Shown one piece after another: positions 1 through 7,401 of a DNA stretch of 10,469 nt. Numbering within the stretch: position 1 is the stretch's first letter; the number at the start of each line of letters is the position of its first letter. The notes below the pieces were generated by a model that did no database searches, was not told the origin of the DNA, and was given only the letters and a program-made list of their open reading frames with translations. The translations under genes and the position numbers were made by a program. Origin of the DNA: Thermoflexales bacterium (GTDB taxonomy: Bacteria; Chloroflexota; Anaerolineae; Fen-1058). The stretch is taken from assembly GCA_016931085.1 (NCBI GenBank), contig JAFGFO010000170.1, positions 1 to 10,469 on the forward strand, read 5' to 3'.

Positions 1-332
1 CCCTGCGTCACCATATTGTCAATCTGGTCGTTCTGCAGCTTGACGTCGTGATTCGCTTCCTGCCAGACCACGTCGTAGCCCTTGTCCCTCAAGAGCTTTT
101 CCATCAGCACCTGCTCATTCTTCCAGCGCTCGGTCGCAAAGTCAGAGAAGGAGAGGCCGACCAAGGTCTTGCCGGCCGCTGGCGCAGCCGGCTTCTCTGT
201 TGGCTTGGCTGCCGGCTCAGCTGGCTTGGCTGTTGGCTGGGCAGCCGGTTGCCCACCGCAGGCCATCAAACTGCTGGCAACCGTCACCAGCACCAAAAAG
301 GTCACAATCGAACGGGCTAATTTGCGAGACAT
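1..332 (-). CDS. xylF: XylF-like sugar ABC transporter substrate-binding lipoprotein (3' end outside window)
   Basis: Only the first 110 codons are in the window; the gene runs off the left edge. Residues 1-24 form a lipoprotein signal peptide (basic MSRK, hydrophobic stretch, then lipobox LMAC with C25 as the lipidated cysteine). Residues 26-54 are a low-complexity Ala/Pro/Lys/Thr linker that would tether the binding domain to the membrane. From residue 55 the mature domain begins (KTLVGLSFSDFATERWKNE), matching the start of periplasmic-binding-protein type 1 sugar binders, closest in my memory to D-xylose-binding XylF (which has a similar LRLERWQKD segment and a QNDQIDNM-like helix). It would capture a sugar outside the cell for an ABC importer whose other genes should lie to the left. 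The start at 332 is fixed by AAGGAG at 338-343. Xylose as ligand is likely but not certain; a related pentose or xylan-derived sugar is possible. Confidence 0.85.
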   Translation of the reverse strand, partial: MSRKLARSIVTFLVLVTVASSLMACGGQPAAQPTAKPAEPAAKPTEKPAAPAAGKTLVGLSFSDFATERWKNEQVLMEKLLRDKGYDVVWQEANHDVKLQNDQIDNMVTQ

Positions 333-353
333 TTCTACTCCTTATGTATTTAC

Positions 354-389
354 TCAGGTTAAAATTTTTGCACGTCAGGTTACAGGTTA
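354..389. repeat. CAGGTTA short direct repeats in the lipoprotein leader
   Basis: On the plus strand CAGGTTA occurs at 355-361, 376-382 and 383-389. The last two are in tandem with a 7-base period and the first lies 21 bases away, three units of the same period. They sit 20-55 bases upstream of the start codon of the sugar-binding lipoprotein. A related 7-base repeat occurs at 6557-6577. They could be a dispersed heptamer repeat or a binding site; nothing here decides between them. Confidence 0.4.
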
Positions 390-424
390 TATCAAACTCG
401 TTTCGCGGCACCTCCTTTCCGTCT

Positions 425-440
425 GCTCGTCATGACGAGC
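425..440. promoter_or_regulatory. 16-bp perfect palindrome GCTCGTCATGACGAGC
   Basis: A perfect 16-bp inverted repeat without spacer lies about 95 bases upstream of the sugar-binding lipoprotein start. It has the size and symmetry of an operator for a dimeric regulator, but it falls inside the predicted leader transcript, well downstream of the promoter at 694-722. It could equally be a hairpin in the RNA or part of a repeat element. Confidence 0.3.
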
Positions 441-661
441 ACAGCGAGGAACGTTTTTCATTCCGGTATTATTGCCGATAGTGATGCTGAATCGAGAAAA
501 TGGCGTTACTTTCCTTATCCATGAATACCCTCTGCTTCGCTGCGCTACTGCTGGCGAGCCGGTGTGCCATGGCGGGCAGCCGCCCGGTTAGTACATAGCA
601 CGTGGTTAGCTGGGGGAAAGTTTTTTCCTTTGTATACACACTCTTTTGCTTGAGAACGGTT

Positions 662-677
662 CCGGTATCCTTACCGG
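662..677. promoter_or_regulatory. Interrupted palindrome CCGGTA-tcct-TACCGG just downstream of the leftward promoter
   Basis: The two 6-base arms are perfectly complementary around a 4-base centre. On the minus strand it begins about 10 bases after the expected transcription start of the promoter at 694-722, a classic place for a repressor operator; alternatively it folds as the first hairpin of the leader RNA. No regulator can be assigned. TGTATACA, a small palindrome of a type bound by many GntR-family regulators, lies 24 bases further downstream (631-638). Confidence 0.35.
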
Positions 678-693
678 CACTTTATCCAGGCGG

Positions 694-722
694 ATTGTAT
701 CACAGACCAATTGCTTTGTCAA
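694..722 (-). promoter_or_regulatory. Strong sigma-70-type promoter driving the sugar-binding lipoprotein unit
   Basis: On the minus strand TTGACA (717-722) is followed by a 17-base spacer and TACAAT (694-699), with TG one base before the -10 box (extended -10). This is a perfect -35, optimal spacing and one mismatch in the -10. Transcription would start near 687 and run leftward, giving an approximately 355-base leader before the start codon at 332. It is the best promoter in the gap and suggests the transporter is not only expressed by read-through from the operon upstream. Confidence 0.65.
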
Positions 723-888
723 ATTCCTCGCCTTGTGATCCGAGGCATGTAAAGGACCATATGCCTATGAGAGTAAAACCTGCCCTATTTCCATTATTAT
801 ACGGGTTTTGCGGGCAAAAATCATTAAGGAAAGTGACTGAAATGTTGAATTTTGTGACTTGACTGTGGTCAAGCGGTTTTCGGAGAGT

Positions 889-1021
889 CTCAGTAGATCC
901 AATTTTGTCAGCGGAGCGGGCGCGTATGCTCCGCATACGACCCACGCCCGCGTTTTAGCCTTCGACAAGCCCAAAATGGGCGGCGTGGGAGCCGCCCCTG
1001 CTAGATTTTGGATCTACTGAG
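889..1021. repeat. 133-bp inverted-repeat element with internal hairpins (MITE/REP-like)
   Basis: A perfect 14-base arm CTCAGTAGATCCAA (889-902) is matched by its reverse complement TTGGATCTACTGAG (1008-1021). The interior is almost all self-complementary: GTATGC-tcc-GCATAC (924-938), nested inside GCGGGCG (916-922)/CGCCCGC (945-951), then GCCCA-aaa-TGGGC (970-982), which overlaps GGGCGGC (978-984)/GCCGCCC (991-997). It has no coding capacity. The right arm supplies the last sense codon and the TAG stop of the alpha-glucuronidase (1014-1016). I see no clear target-site duplication. It may be a small non-autonomous mobile element, a dispersed palindromic repeat, or an elaborate transcription end. 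Confidence 0.6.
978..997 (-). terminator. Terminator-like hairpin after the alpha-glucuronidase gene
   Basis: Read on the minus strand, a 7-bp all-G/C stem (GGGCGGC/GCCGCCC) with a 6-base loop is followed by ATTTT. It lies 17 bases after the glucuronidase stop codon at 1014-1016, where the operon should end. The T tract is short, so termination may be incomplete or may depend on the other hairpins of the same element. Confidence 0.45.
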
Positions 1022-3095
1022 TATGGATCAAGCCGGTCGCACCGGGCGGGATCGGTTGGCGACTGAAGCGTTGAAAGTAGGGCAAGCAGACCTGCGGCCA
1101 CTGCGCGGCGTGGGCCAGGTGGGTAACGAGCTTGCCCAAGACCTCCCGGTAGCGCTGCGGGTCGATGTCGGATTCCAGCGCCTCCCAGGCATCCAGCATG
1201 TCACTCACCGCCTCGACGCCCTGGACATAACGCCAGGCCAACTCTTCCCACAAAGTCCGCCCCGAGCGCAGCTTGTGAGTCCATGGCACGTGGTGGAACC
1301 ACACCAGGTATTTCTCCGGGCATGTGGCAAGGTCGTCGAACAGCTCGCGCAGCGGCGGATTGTACTGCCCAACCGCGTTGCTGCCCCGGCTGCTGCGATC
1401 AAAGCCCAGGCCCTCTGCATCGGCGCGATGATAGTAGGTGGATCTCCAATCGGCCCTATGTCCCGCATCGTAAGACGGGTCGGGGCCATAGTGATGGCCT
1501 TCGCGCATGATGTGGTGCAGGCCGAGGGGGGTCATGTAATGGATACAGGCCTCCCACGAGCTCATCATGATACCCAGGATGCTTGCCACGGCCCGGGTGT
1601 CACTGGTGAAGGTCGCGCGAATCCATTCTTGGGCAATCGTCTCTGGGCTGAGCTGGTGATCCCACGCCAGGCGGCCAAAGGCATACCAATTCGCCTGGGC
1701 AAAGTGATGGCCGCACCAGTTGCGATCGGAGCCGGTATTGGCGATGCCGGCGATGGCGCTCACAGGCTGGCCGTGCAGGCTGCCGTCGATGACCCTGCCC
1801 ACCGTAGAGCCTTCCCCCTGGGCAAAAGTATCCCAGTCCAGGATTTCCTTCCACATCGGCGCCAGGTAAACCAAGTGAATCGACTGGCCCAGGTATTCCT
1901 GGGTGATCTGGAATTCCATCGCCAGGGGCGTGTGTGGCATGGCGCCAAACAAGGGTTGAACGGGCTCGCGCGGCTGAAAGTCGATCGGGCCATTCTTGGC
2001 CTGCACACAGACATTGGGGGCAAAGTCGCCATCGAGCGGCTTGAAATTGGCATAGGCGCTCTTGGCGCGGTCTGCTTCGCCGTGTCCGTACACAAAAGCC
2101 CGCCACATCACGACGCCGCCGTGCGGCGCCAGGGCCTGGGCCAAGGCGTTGGCGCCATCGGCGTGAGTCCGCTTGTAGCCAAAGGGGCCGGGCTGGCCTT
2201 CAGAATCCGCCTTGATCAAAAAGCCGCCCAGGTCTGGGATCAGTTGGTAAATCTCATCGGCCTTGGCTCGCCACCAGCGGCGCACCTGCTCGTCGAGGGG
2301 GTCAGCCGTGTCTAGCCTGCCCAACTCCATCGGCGCCGAAAACCTGGCCGACAGGAACACCCGTATCCCATAAGGCCGGAACACGTCCGCCAACGCGGCT
2401 GTCTTGCGGAGGTATTCAGCCCCAAGGCTCTCCGAGCGGGCGTTGGTGTTGTTCAGTGCGGCGCCATTGATGCCGATCGACGCGCACGCGCGGGCGTAAT
2501 CGCGATAGCGTGGGTCGATCACGTCAGGCAGCTCCTGCCACTTCCAAAGGGAGCGGCCGGCGTAACCGCGCTCGATCGAGCCATCCAGGTTGTCCCAGTG
2601 GTTGAGCAGGCGATGTTGAATCCGGGGACGCTCGGTGATGTCTAGCCCGGCGAGTGGCTGGTGCGTCTGCAGCAAGCGCAGGAGGTGAAAACTGCCATAC
2701 AGCGCGCCCAACTCGCCCTGGGCGGCGACCACGATGGCCGGCTGCGCGTCCACCCGCGCAGAGCAAATCTTGTAGCCCTCAGGCCCCAGGGCCTCGAGTT
2801 GCGCCTGCCAGCCGAGCGCCGCGACCTGGGGCGAGGTGGCCGGGGTGCCGATCAGCATACCTCCCTGTTGTAAGCGATCCTGGCCTACGTCCACCGCTTC
2901 TCCCAACAAGCCGGTCAGGCCGCACTGCATTTCTGAACGGATGGCGGCCATCGTCGGCGAGTTTCCAGGCACGACAACGCTGCTGACGGCAGCGTCGCTG
3001 CCGAGTTGCTGGCGATAGGCCGCGAGCAATTCGGCCGGCTGGACCAGCCGGTAACGCAGCCACAACTCGTAACCGTCTTCTTTGGGCGTTACCAT
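1014..3095 (-). CDS. aguA: GH67 alpha-glucuronidase
   Basis: The 693-residue product is a full-length glycoside hydrolase family 67 enzyme; members release D-glucuronate or 4-O-methyl-D-glucuronate from the non-reducing end of xylo-oligosaccharides by an inverting mechanism. Family hallmarks are clear: YARACASIGINGAALNNTNA (200-219), the general acid E299 in KADSEGQPGP, RTHADGANALAQALAPHGG (309-327), the D372 site in KNGPIDFQPREP and E400 in MEFQITQEY. The spacings E299-D372-E400 (73 and 28) equal those of the catalytic trio E292/D365/E393 of Cellvibrio GlcA67A. No signal peptide is present, so it acts in the cytoplasm on imported aldouronic acids. ATG at 3095 is chosen because AAAGGAG (3104-3110) precedes it at good spacing; a TTG at 3113 would add only six residues and includes the ribosome-binding site. 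It is the last gene of the operon. Its stop codon lies in a repeat arm. Confidence 0.95.
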   Translation of the reverse strand: MVTPKEDGYELWLRYRLVQPAELLAAYRQQLGSDAAVSSVVVPGNSPTMAAIRSEMQCGLTGLLGEAVDVGQDRLQQGGMLIGTPATSPQVAALGWQAQLEALGPEGYKICSARVDAQPAIVVAAQGELGALYGSFHLLRLLQTHQPLAGLDITERPRIQHRLLNHWDNLDGSIERGYAGRSLWKWQELPDVIDPRYRDYARACASIGINGAALNNTNARSESLGAEYLRKTAALADVFRPYGIRVFLSARFSAPMELGRLDTADPLDEQVRRWWRAKADEIYQLIPDLGGFLIKADSEGQPGPFGYKRTHADGANALAQALAPHGGVVMWRAFVYGHGEADRAKSAYANFKPLDGDFAPNVCVQAKNGPIDFQPREPVQPLFGAMPHTPLAMEFQITQEYLGQSIHLVYLAPMWKEILDWDTFAQGEGSTVGRVIDGSLHGQPVSAIAGIANTGSDRNWCGHHFAQANWYAFGRLAWDHQLSPETIAQEWIRATFTSDTRAVASILGIMMSSWEACIHYMTPLGLHHIMREGHHYGPDPSYDAGHRADWRSTYYHRADAEGLGFDRSSRGSNAVGQYNPPLRELFDDLATCPEKYLVWFHHVPWTHKLRSGRTLWEELAWRYVQGVEAVSDMLDAWEALESDIDPQRYREVLGKLVTHLAHAAQWPQVCLPYFQRFSRQPIPPGATGLIHTQ

Positions 3096-3109
3096 ATTAA
3101 CTTCTCCTT

Positions 3110-4564
3110 TCAATCAGCACGCTTCGCTTTGAACAGGGCGGCTGCTTCTGGTCGCCGCTTGTAGAACTCGTCAAGCGGATAGCAGCCTGACACCAACCCC
3201 ATGCGCGGGGCAGTGGTACAGTCGCTGAGAGTACGGCAGATACGCTTACGCTGCAAGGGTTTGCCCGCCAGCACGTCAGCCGGCATGTCTGGGTAAGACA
3301 GGACCATGCGCCCCAATCCCACAAAGTCCGCCCGCCCGCTGCGCACGACGTGCTGTGCCACATTGGGCAGCCACTCCTGCAAGTAGGAGTAAGCCGAGCC
3401 AACGATCGCTAAACCAGGGCGATGCTGCTTCAGGCGAGCCGTCACGTCGATCTGCCGGGCCACACCCACCAGCGGGTCCTCCGGCGGCCCATAAGCATCT
3501 GAAGGCGGGAAAAGCGCCGGGCGCTGAATGTGTGGGTTGTAATAGGGGCTGCCGCCTGTGATACACACCAATTCTATGTCCAAAGACGCGGTCAGGTCAA
3601 GAAAAGCGCACGGCTCCGAAAGATCAATGCCCACCCCCGTGCCGTCGCCGCCGAAGGCATAGCGATACGTCGAACCATCACCCAGCTCCGGCTCCCCGCG
3701 GCCGTCCGGCCCAGGACGGTAGGGCATCAGGTCAAAGGCACTCACTCGCACGCCGATCTCCAAGCCGGCTGCTTCTGCCCGGATACCAGCCACAACCTCA
3801 CGCAGGAAACGCGTTCGGTTCTCAAAACTCCCCCCATAGCGTCCCGGCCGATCCACCGCGCTGAGGAACTCGTGACCCAGGTAGCCGTGACAGTGCTTGA
3901 CATCCACAAAGTGAAAACCCGCCCGCTGGGCCAATCGCGCTGCTCGGACAAAGTCTTCCACCAGGCGAGCGATCTCGCCATCCGTCATCACAGGCAGATC
4001 GGACGGGATGCCGAACTTGCGATCGAGGGCAGGGTGGTGGTAAAGGATCTTGGGTGCCAGCTCCGCCTTGCCACTTACGAGGTAGGGCCGGGCAAAACGA
4101 CCCGAGTGCGTCAACTGCAACCCTATCCGCAAGTCGTCTGTGCGACCGAAGCTGGCTCTGTGCTCGGCCACCAGGGCCTCCCGCAGCAAGGCCAGATCAC
4201 CGACCGTCTCCTCGTTGATCATCAATTGCTTGGGATTGGCGCGGCCATCCGGACGCACCGCCGCCGCTTCCCCGCCCCAGATCAGCTTAGCACCGGCTCT
4301 GCCAAAATGCCGCCAACGACGGGTCGTCAACTCGGTTGGGCGGCCGTCGACGGTACCATCCCAGCCCTCCATGGGCAAGACACAAAAACGATTGCCAATC
4401 GTGAACCCGCTCCTCAAGTGATAGGGCTGTGCCAGGGGAGCATCTGATCCCACTACCAGCTCTTCGTCAAAGGGCAGTTCCAGTCCGAGCTGGATCAGGT
4501 ACTCTCGAAAGGCCTCGGGCGTCTTTAGCGAGAGGATACGACGGTAGCCTGTTGTTTTACTCAT
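3110..4564 (-). CDS. Old-Yellow-Enzyme family FMN oxidoreductase with an incomplete iron-sulfur cysteine motif
   Basis: The 484-residue protein has an FMN-binding TIM barrel of the OYE / 2,4-dienoyl-CoA reductase family, whose members reduce activated C=C bonds or oxidise related substrates. Visible motifs are QLTHSGR (150-156), [10 protein letters not shown] (226-235) and [12 protein letters not shown] (242-253). Two oddities: the usual His-x-x-His/Asn pair reads Lys223-His-Cys-His226, and the C-terminal [4Fe-4S] region keeps cysteines C443, C449 and C461 but has Leu446 where the second cysteine is expected (compare CxxCxxC...C in trimethylamine dehydrogenase). It stops after this region, so the FAD/NAD(P)H domain of larger dienoyl-CoA reductases is missing. 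A segment at about 305-365 is unusual for simple OYEs. ATG at 4564 is chosen because it overlaps the upstream FAD gene stop by 8 bases and has GGAG before it; a longer open frame upstream only overlaps that gene. The substrate is unknown, probably linked to uronate metabolism by context. Confidence 0.85.
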   Translation of the reverse strand: MSKTTGYRRILSLKTPEAFREYLIQLGLELPFDEELVVGSDAPLAQPYHLRSGFTIGNRFCVLPMEGWDGTVDGRPTELTTRRWRHFGRAGAKLIWGGEAAAVRPDGRANPKQLMINEETVGDLALLREALVAEHRASFGRTDDLRIGLQLTHSGRFARPYLVSGKAELAPKILYHHPALDRKFGIPSDLPVMTDGEIARLVEDFVRAARLAQRAGFHFVDVKHCHGYLGHEFLSAVDRPGRYGGSFENRTRFLREVVAGIRAEAAGLEIGVRVSAFDLMPYRPGPDGRGEPELGDGSTYRYAFGGDGTGVGIDLSEPCAFLDLTASLDIELVCITGGSPYYNPHIQRPALFPPSDAYGPPEDPLVGVARQIDVTARLKQHRPGLAIVGSAYSYLQEWLPNVAQHVVRSGRADFVGLGRMVLSYPDMPADVLAGKPLQRKRICRTLSDCTTAPRMGLVSGCYPLDEFYKRRPEAAALFKAKRAD

Positions 4565-6536
4565 AGATAGCTCCACTACGGAAGTTGGCCCAGGCGGTCT
4601 CGAACCAGGCATCGGCGGATGGGATGGGCCGGCGGGCCACCCACTCGTTTTGCACTTGCCCTTCGGATGAAACCACCGTCTCCAACACCTGTTCGCGGAA
4701 GGCCAGGCCCTCCGGCGCGATATGCCATTGGTCGCCCAGCCTGTCGTGAACCTTGTCGCCGTCCCTGGCCAACGCAATGCACGACCCGCGGCTGCCGGCG
4801 CCGCTCCGGAGGGCAAACAGGATCGCCCCCAGGTACACGGCGTGGGCGAAGCACAGGTGGCGGTTGCGCAGCGCCTCGGCCAAGCCGGCCGGCGTCTCGT
4901 ACGAGCAGGCGGATCGTTCGAGCCGCTCGAACTGTGACCACGCCTCCTCGACGGCCCGGGGCAGCTCTTCCAACGAGCGGATGTGCGCGCCCGCCCGCGT
5001 CATACGGGTCTGAAATTCCTCGCGCTCGGCCTGCCAGCTCGATCCGGCGCCGTCGCACCTGGCGATCCAGGCCTGCAGCGTGTTCACCGCTTGCCTGGCT
5101 GCCTGCCTGACTTGGTCCTCGGGAACGGTCCAGCCCGCACAGCGGTGGGCAATAAACTCGGCCGCCCGCAGCGCGCCTACCTGGCCTGCATTCAGCGCCG
5201 ACCCGCCCGGCCGGTACACACCGTGCGAACCGTTCACCTCGCCGATGGGGAAAAGGTGCTTGACGTTGGTCGACTCCCACCAATGATTGCCCGCCAGCCC
5301 GCCGTTGTTGTGTTGGGCGCAGACGGCTATCTCCAACGGCTCACGGGGGAGGTCGATGCAGTGCTCAGCGTAGAGCTCGATGGCAGCCGGGTTCATCTTG
5401 CGCAAGCGCGCGATGGGCGTGTCCAGCAACGCCTCCGAGCGGGCCAGGTAGGCCAGCGCTTCCTGGCTCAAGTCGTCGAAGTTAAAGCCGGCCGGGTTAC
5501 GGCGGAAATCGAGGAACACTCGGCGTCCCTTCAAAGCTGTTTCGACGTAGACGAGGATATCGACCAGGGAAGAGCCGCCGATAGCCTTGCGCGCGTCAAA
5601 GGGCCACTGATAGCCCTTGAGGAACACCGTCGAGTTCATCTTGCCCACAGAATCAAAATAGTCCAGCATAAACTCGCGCCCGTCGCCGACGGCATCGCCA
5701 GGTCCATCAGCCTCGGTACTGATGAAGCGAGGGATGACCTGCATAAAAGTGCCGGACACGTTCCAGCGGAAGCTGGTCGAGGCCAGGCCGTACTGCGATT
5801 CGGGCAGGCTCTGCGCCCTGGCGCCGGCCATCAGCGCCAGGCCAATCGCGCCGGTGTGCACGTCCGGGTAGACACTGGTGCGGTAGAGGCCGCCGGGGCC
5901 CCCCACGGCAAAGACCACGTTTTCAGCCGCGTAGACCTCCAACTGGCCATCCTCTCCCAGCGCGATCGCACCAACGGCGCGCTTTTCGTCGCCACGGCCG
6001 ACGGTCAAGAGCTGCACCACATTCCTGTTCTCGCGCACCTCAATCCCCAATTCCTTCACCCGCCGGATGAGGGCGCGGCACATCTCGCGCGAGGTGTACG
6101 GCCCGATGGACGTCGCCCGCTGCCGGGGATCGTGGTCGGTCTTGTAACCCACAAATTGTCCGTAGCGGTCACGCGGGAACGGCACCCCCAGGTCCACCAA
6201 GTGCAAAAAAGCCTGCGCCGACGTCGCCGCCTCTACCAACGCCAGGTCGCCATGCATGCTGCCGCCCGCAAAGTAGGTCTCGGCCATCGCAAGCGGAGAG
6301 TCGGCCTCCTGGCCATACAGGCCGAGCTTGTAATAAGTCTGCTTGTCGCTGCCGGTGTTGATCGAGGTGCCCATGTGCAAGCCCTCGGTCACGATCAGCA
6401 CGTCCTCGACGCCACCGGCCCGCAGCTGCACAGCCGCGTTCAATCCCGACGCCCCGCTGCCGATGACGAGGGTGTGTACCCACGTGATGAGTGTGCCATT
6501 TCTTAATGGCGCGCCGTCTAGAGTCTCTGTCCGCAT
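4557..6536 (-). CDS. FAD-dependent oxidoreductase of the fumarate reductase / aspartate oxidase family
   Basis: The 659-residue flavoprotein begins its Rossmann fold at [15 protein letters not shown] (21-35; GxGxxG at 26-31), continues with the [13 protein letters not shown] segment (207-219), a capping region (about 240-400) and the second FAD-contact segment [30 protein letters not shown] (432-461, split motif), followed by a helical C-terminal part. This is the layout of succinate dehydrogenase/fumarate reductase flavoproteins and L-aspartate oxidase, which oxidise or reduce a C-C bond next to a carboxylate. It has no membrane or signal segment, so it is probably soluble. Aspartate oxidase (NadB) itself is unlikely: no NAD-synthesis neighbours and a longer, divergent C-terminus. 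The gene follows the SDR after a 76-base gap with a weak ribosome-binding site (AGGA close to the ATG) and overlaps the OYE-type gene by 8 bases, suggesting coupled translation and perhaps a working partnership with it. Confidence 0.8.
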   Translation of the reverse strand: MRTETLDGAPLRNGTLITWVHTLVIGSGASGLNAAVQLRAGGVEDVLIVTEGLHMGTSINTGSDKQTYYKLGLYGQEADSPLAMAETYFAGGSMHGDLALVEAATSAQAFLHLVDLGVPFPRDRYGQFVGYKTDHDPRQRATSIGPYTSREMCRALIRRVKELGIEVRENRNVVQLLTVGRGDEKRAVGAIALGEDGQLEVYAAENVVFAVGGPGGLYRTSVYPDVHTGAIGLALMAGARAQSLPESQYGLASTSFRWNVSGTFMQVIPRFISTEADGPGDAVGDGREFMLDYFDSVGKMNSTVFLKGYQWPFDARKAIGGSSLVDILVYVETALKGRRVFLDFRRNPAGFNFDDLSQEALAYLARSEALLDTPIARLRKMNPAAIELYAEHCIDLPREPLEIAVCAQHNNGGLAGNHWWESTNVKHLFPIGEVNGSHGVYRPGGSALNAGQVGALRAAEFIAHRCAGWTVPEDQVRQAARQAVNTLQAWIARCDGAGSSWQAEREEFQTRMTRAGAHIRSLEELPRAVEEAWSQFERLERSACSYETPAGLAEALRNRHLCFAHAVYLGAILFALRSGAGSRGSCIALARDGDKVHDRLGDQWHIAPEGLAFREQVLETVVSSEGQVQNEWVARRPIPSADAWFETAWANFRSGAIYE

Positions 6537-6556
6537 GATCCTACTTCGAAGATAGT

Positions 6557-6586
6557 TTCAGGTTTAAGGTCTCAGGTGCAAGACCT
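6557..6586. repeat. Heptamer tandem repeat overlapping a small hairpin between the SDR and FAD genes
   Basis: On the plus strand three 7-base units follow each other: TTCAGGT, TTAAGGT, CTCAGGT (6557-6577). The end of this array forms one arm of a perfect 6-bp inverted repeat, AGGTCT (6567-6572) and AGACCT (6581-6586), with an 8-base loop. It lies in the only sizeable gap (76 bases) inside the operon. No T tract follows on the minus strand, so it is not a good terminator; it may affect mRNA stability or be a dispersed short repeat. Confidence 0.45.
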
Positions 6587-6612
6587 ATAATGCCGCAATC
6601 TTCGTCCTTACT

Positions 6613-7401
6613 TTACAATCTTTGCAGTGCCATGCCCCCATCCACCATAATCACCTGTCCGGTGGAGTAGGGCAGATCGCCTCGCACCAGCATGGCGACG
6701 GCCCTCCCGACGTCCTCGGGCAAGCCCCAACGCGGCTGGATGGTCAGTCCCTCGGCGATGAGCTGGTCATACCTGGCCGTCACCGGCTGGGTCATGGGGG
6801 TCTGGATCACGCCAGGGCGAATCTCGTACACCGGGATGCCGAACTCGCCCAGGCGCGCGGCCCACAGCCTGGTCGCCATGCTGACGCCAGCCTTGGAGAT
6901 GCAGTACTCGCCACGGCTGACCGAGGCGACCGTGGCAGAAATCGAGGAGATGTTGACGATGCAGCCTCGGAATTTTTCGTTCTCTCGCAGTTCAGCTTTG
7001 AACTGCTGCTGCTCGATCATCCAGTTGGCCACGGCCTGGGTGAGGAAAAACGGCCCCTTGAGGTTGATGCCCATCACCCAATCAAAGCTCTCTTCGCCGG
7101 CTTGCAGGATATCGGCGCGCACCTTGGGCGCGACGCCAGCGTTGTTCACCAGCACGTTGAGCCGTCCAAATCTCTGCCGGACTTGCGCCAACATCGAGCG
7201 GCGCGCCTGCGGGTCAGACACGTCTGCCAGGCAATACAGCACGTCGGCGCCCAAGTCGCGCAATTCGTCGAGCGCGCTTTTGACCTGCTCCTCGGCGTGA
7301 ACATCGCCTACAGCGATGTCACACCCTTCGGCGGCCAGGCATTTGGCTATGCCCAGGCCAATGCCACGTCCCGCCCCGGTAATCAGTGCGACTTGCCTCA
7401 T
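6613..7401 (-). CDS. Short-chain dehydrogenase/reductase (SDR), often annotated as 3-ketoacyl-ACP reductase-like
   Basis: The 262-residue protein is a complete classical SDR: cofactor motif TGAGRGIG (8-15), NNAG (86-89), N113, and the catalytic S153, Y166 and K170 (YCISK). Asp33 at the end of the second beta strand favours NAD(H) over NADP(H). The C-terminal signature PGVIQTPMT (196-204) and GQVIMVDGG (248-256) are normal. Automatic annotation would call it a 3-oxoacyl-ACP reductase, but no fatty-acid genes are near. In this operon, oxidation or reduction of a uronate-derived alcohol/ketone is more likely; SDR-type mannonate/fructuronate oxidoreductases are known in glucuronate clusters of Bacillus relatives. 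The start codon overlaps the preceding gene's stop (ATGA, 7398-7401), so it is translationally coupled. Confidence 0.9.
   Translation of the reverse strand: MRQVALITGAGRGIGLGIAKCLAAEGCDIAVGDVHAEEQVKSALDELRDLGADVLYCLADVSDPQARRSMLAQVRQRFGRLNVLVNNAGVAPKVRADILQAGEESFDWVMGINLKGPFFLTQAVANWMIEQQQFKAELRENEKFRGCIVNISSISATVASVSRGEYCISKAGVSMATRLWAARLGEFGIPVYEIRPGVIQTPMTQPVTARYDQLIAEGLTIQPRWGLPEDVGRAVAMLVRGDLPYSTGQVIMVDGGMALQRL

Larger units (their letters stand above)
333..1013. other. 681-base intergenic region between the sugar-binding gene and the glucuronidase
   Basis: No convincing gene is present on either strand. The stretch holds, from right to left, an inverted-repeat element with a terminator-like hairpin (889-1021, overlapping the glucuronidase stop), a 16-base interrupted palindrome CTTGAC-tgtg-GTCAAG (858-873), a leftward promoter (694-722), a hairpin just downstream of it (662-677), TGTATACA (631-638), a 16-bp perfect palindrome (425-440) and short CAGGTTA repeats (354-389) near the ribosome-binding site of the lipoprotein gene. 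The portion from about 400 to 600 on the plus strand is more G+C-rich than its flanks and may be a remnant or a dispersed repeat; I cannot identify it. Confidence 0.7.

Noticed and set aside
388..394. TATATCA as a half-site of the right-end operator upstream of the lipoprotein
   Set aside because: Only seven AT-rich bases match and no second half follows, so chance is an adequate explanation.
217..411. Minus-strand GTG-initiated frame after AAAGGAGGTG (410-419)
   Set aside because: The ribosome-binding-like sequence runs directly into the GTG with no spacing, and the frame overlaps the lipoprotein gene in another phase.
469..570. 33-codon minus-strand reading frame in the lipoprotein leader (MAHRLASSS...)
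   Set aside because: There is no ribosome-binding site before its ATG, the composition is unremarkable, and I see no motif. It cannot be told apart from chance.
1008..2315. Long plus-strand open frame opposite the alpha-glucuronidase
   Set aside because: It mirrors a gene with complete GH67 motifs on the other strand; the protein has no recognisable domain and the long frame is a by-product of G+C-rich codon use.
4565..4816. N-terminal extension of the OYE-type gene up to 4816
   Set aside because: The extra 84 residues overlap the FAD gene in another frame and are Arg/Pro/Ala-rich shadow sequence; ATG at 4564 has a ribosome-binding site and the expected OYE N-terminus.
4983..6506. Long plus-strand open frame opposite the FAD gene
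   Set aside because: The minus-strand FAD protein has clear FAD motifs; the plus-strand translation shows no family features and has no ribosome-binding site in context.
4557..6536. L-aspartate oxidase (nadB) assignment for the FAD protein
   Set aside because: It shares the superfamily fold only; there are no NAD-synthesis neighbours, the C-terminus is different, and it is locked into a sugar operon.
6613..7401. Fatty-acid 3-ketoacyl-ACP reductase (fabG) assignment for the SDR
   Set aside because: The motifs are those of all classical SDRs, and the gene overlaps a sugar dehydrogenase gene with no lipid genes nearby.
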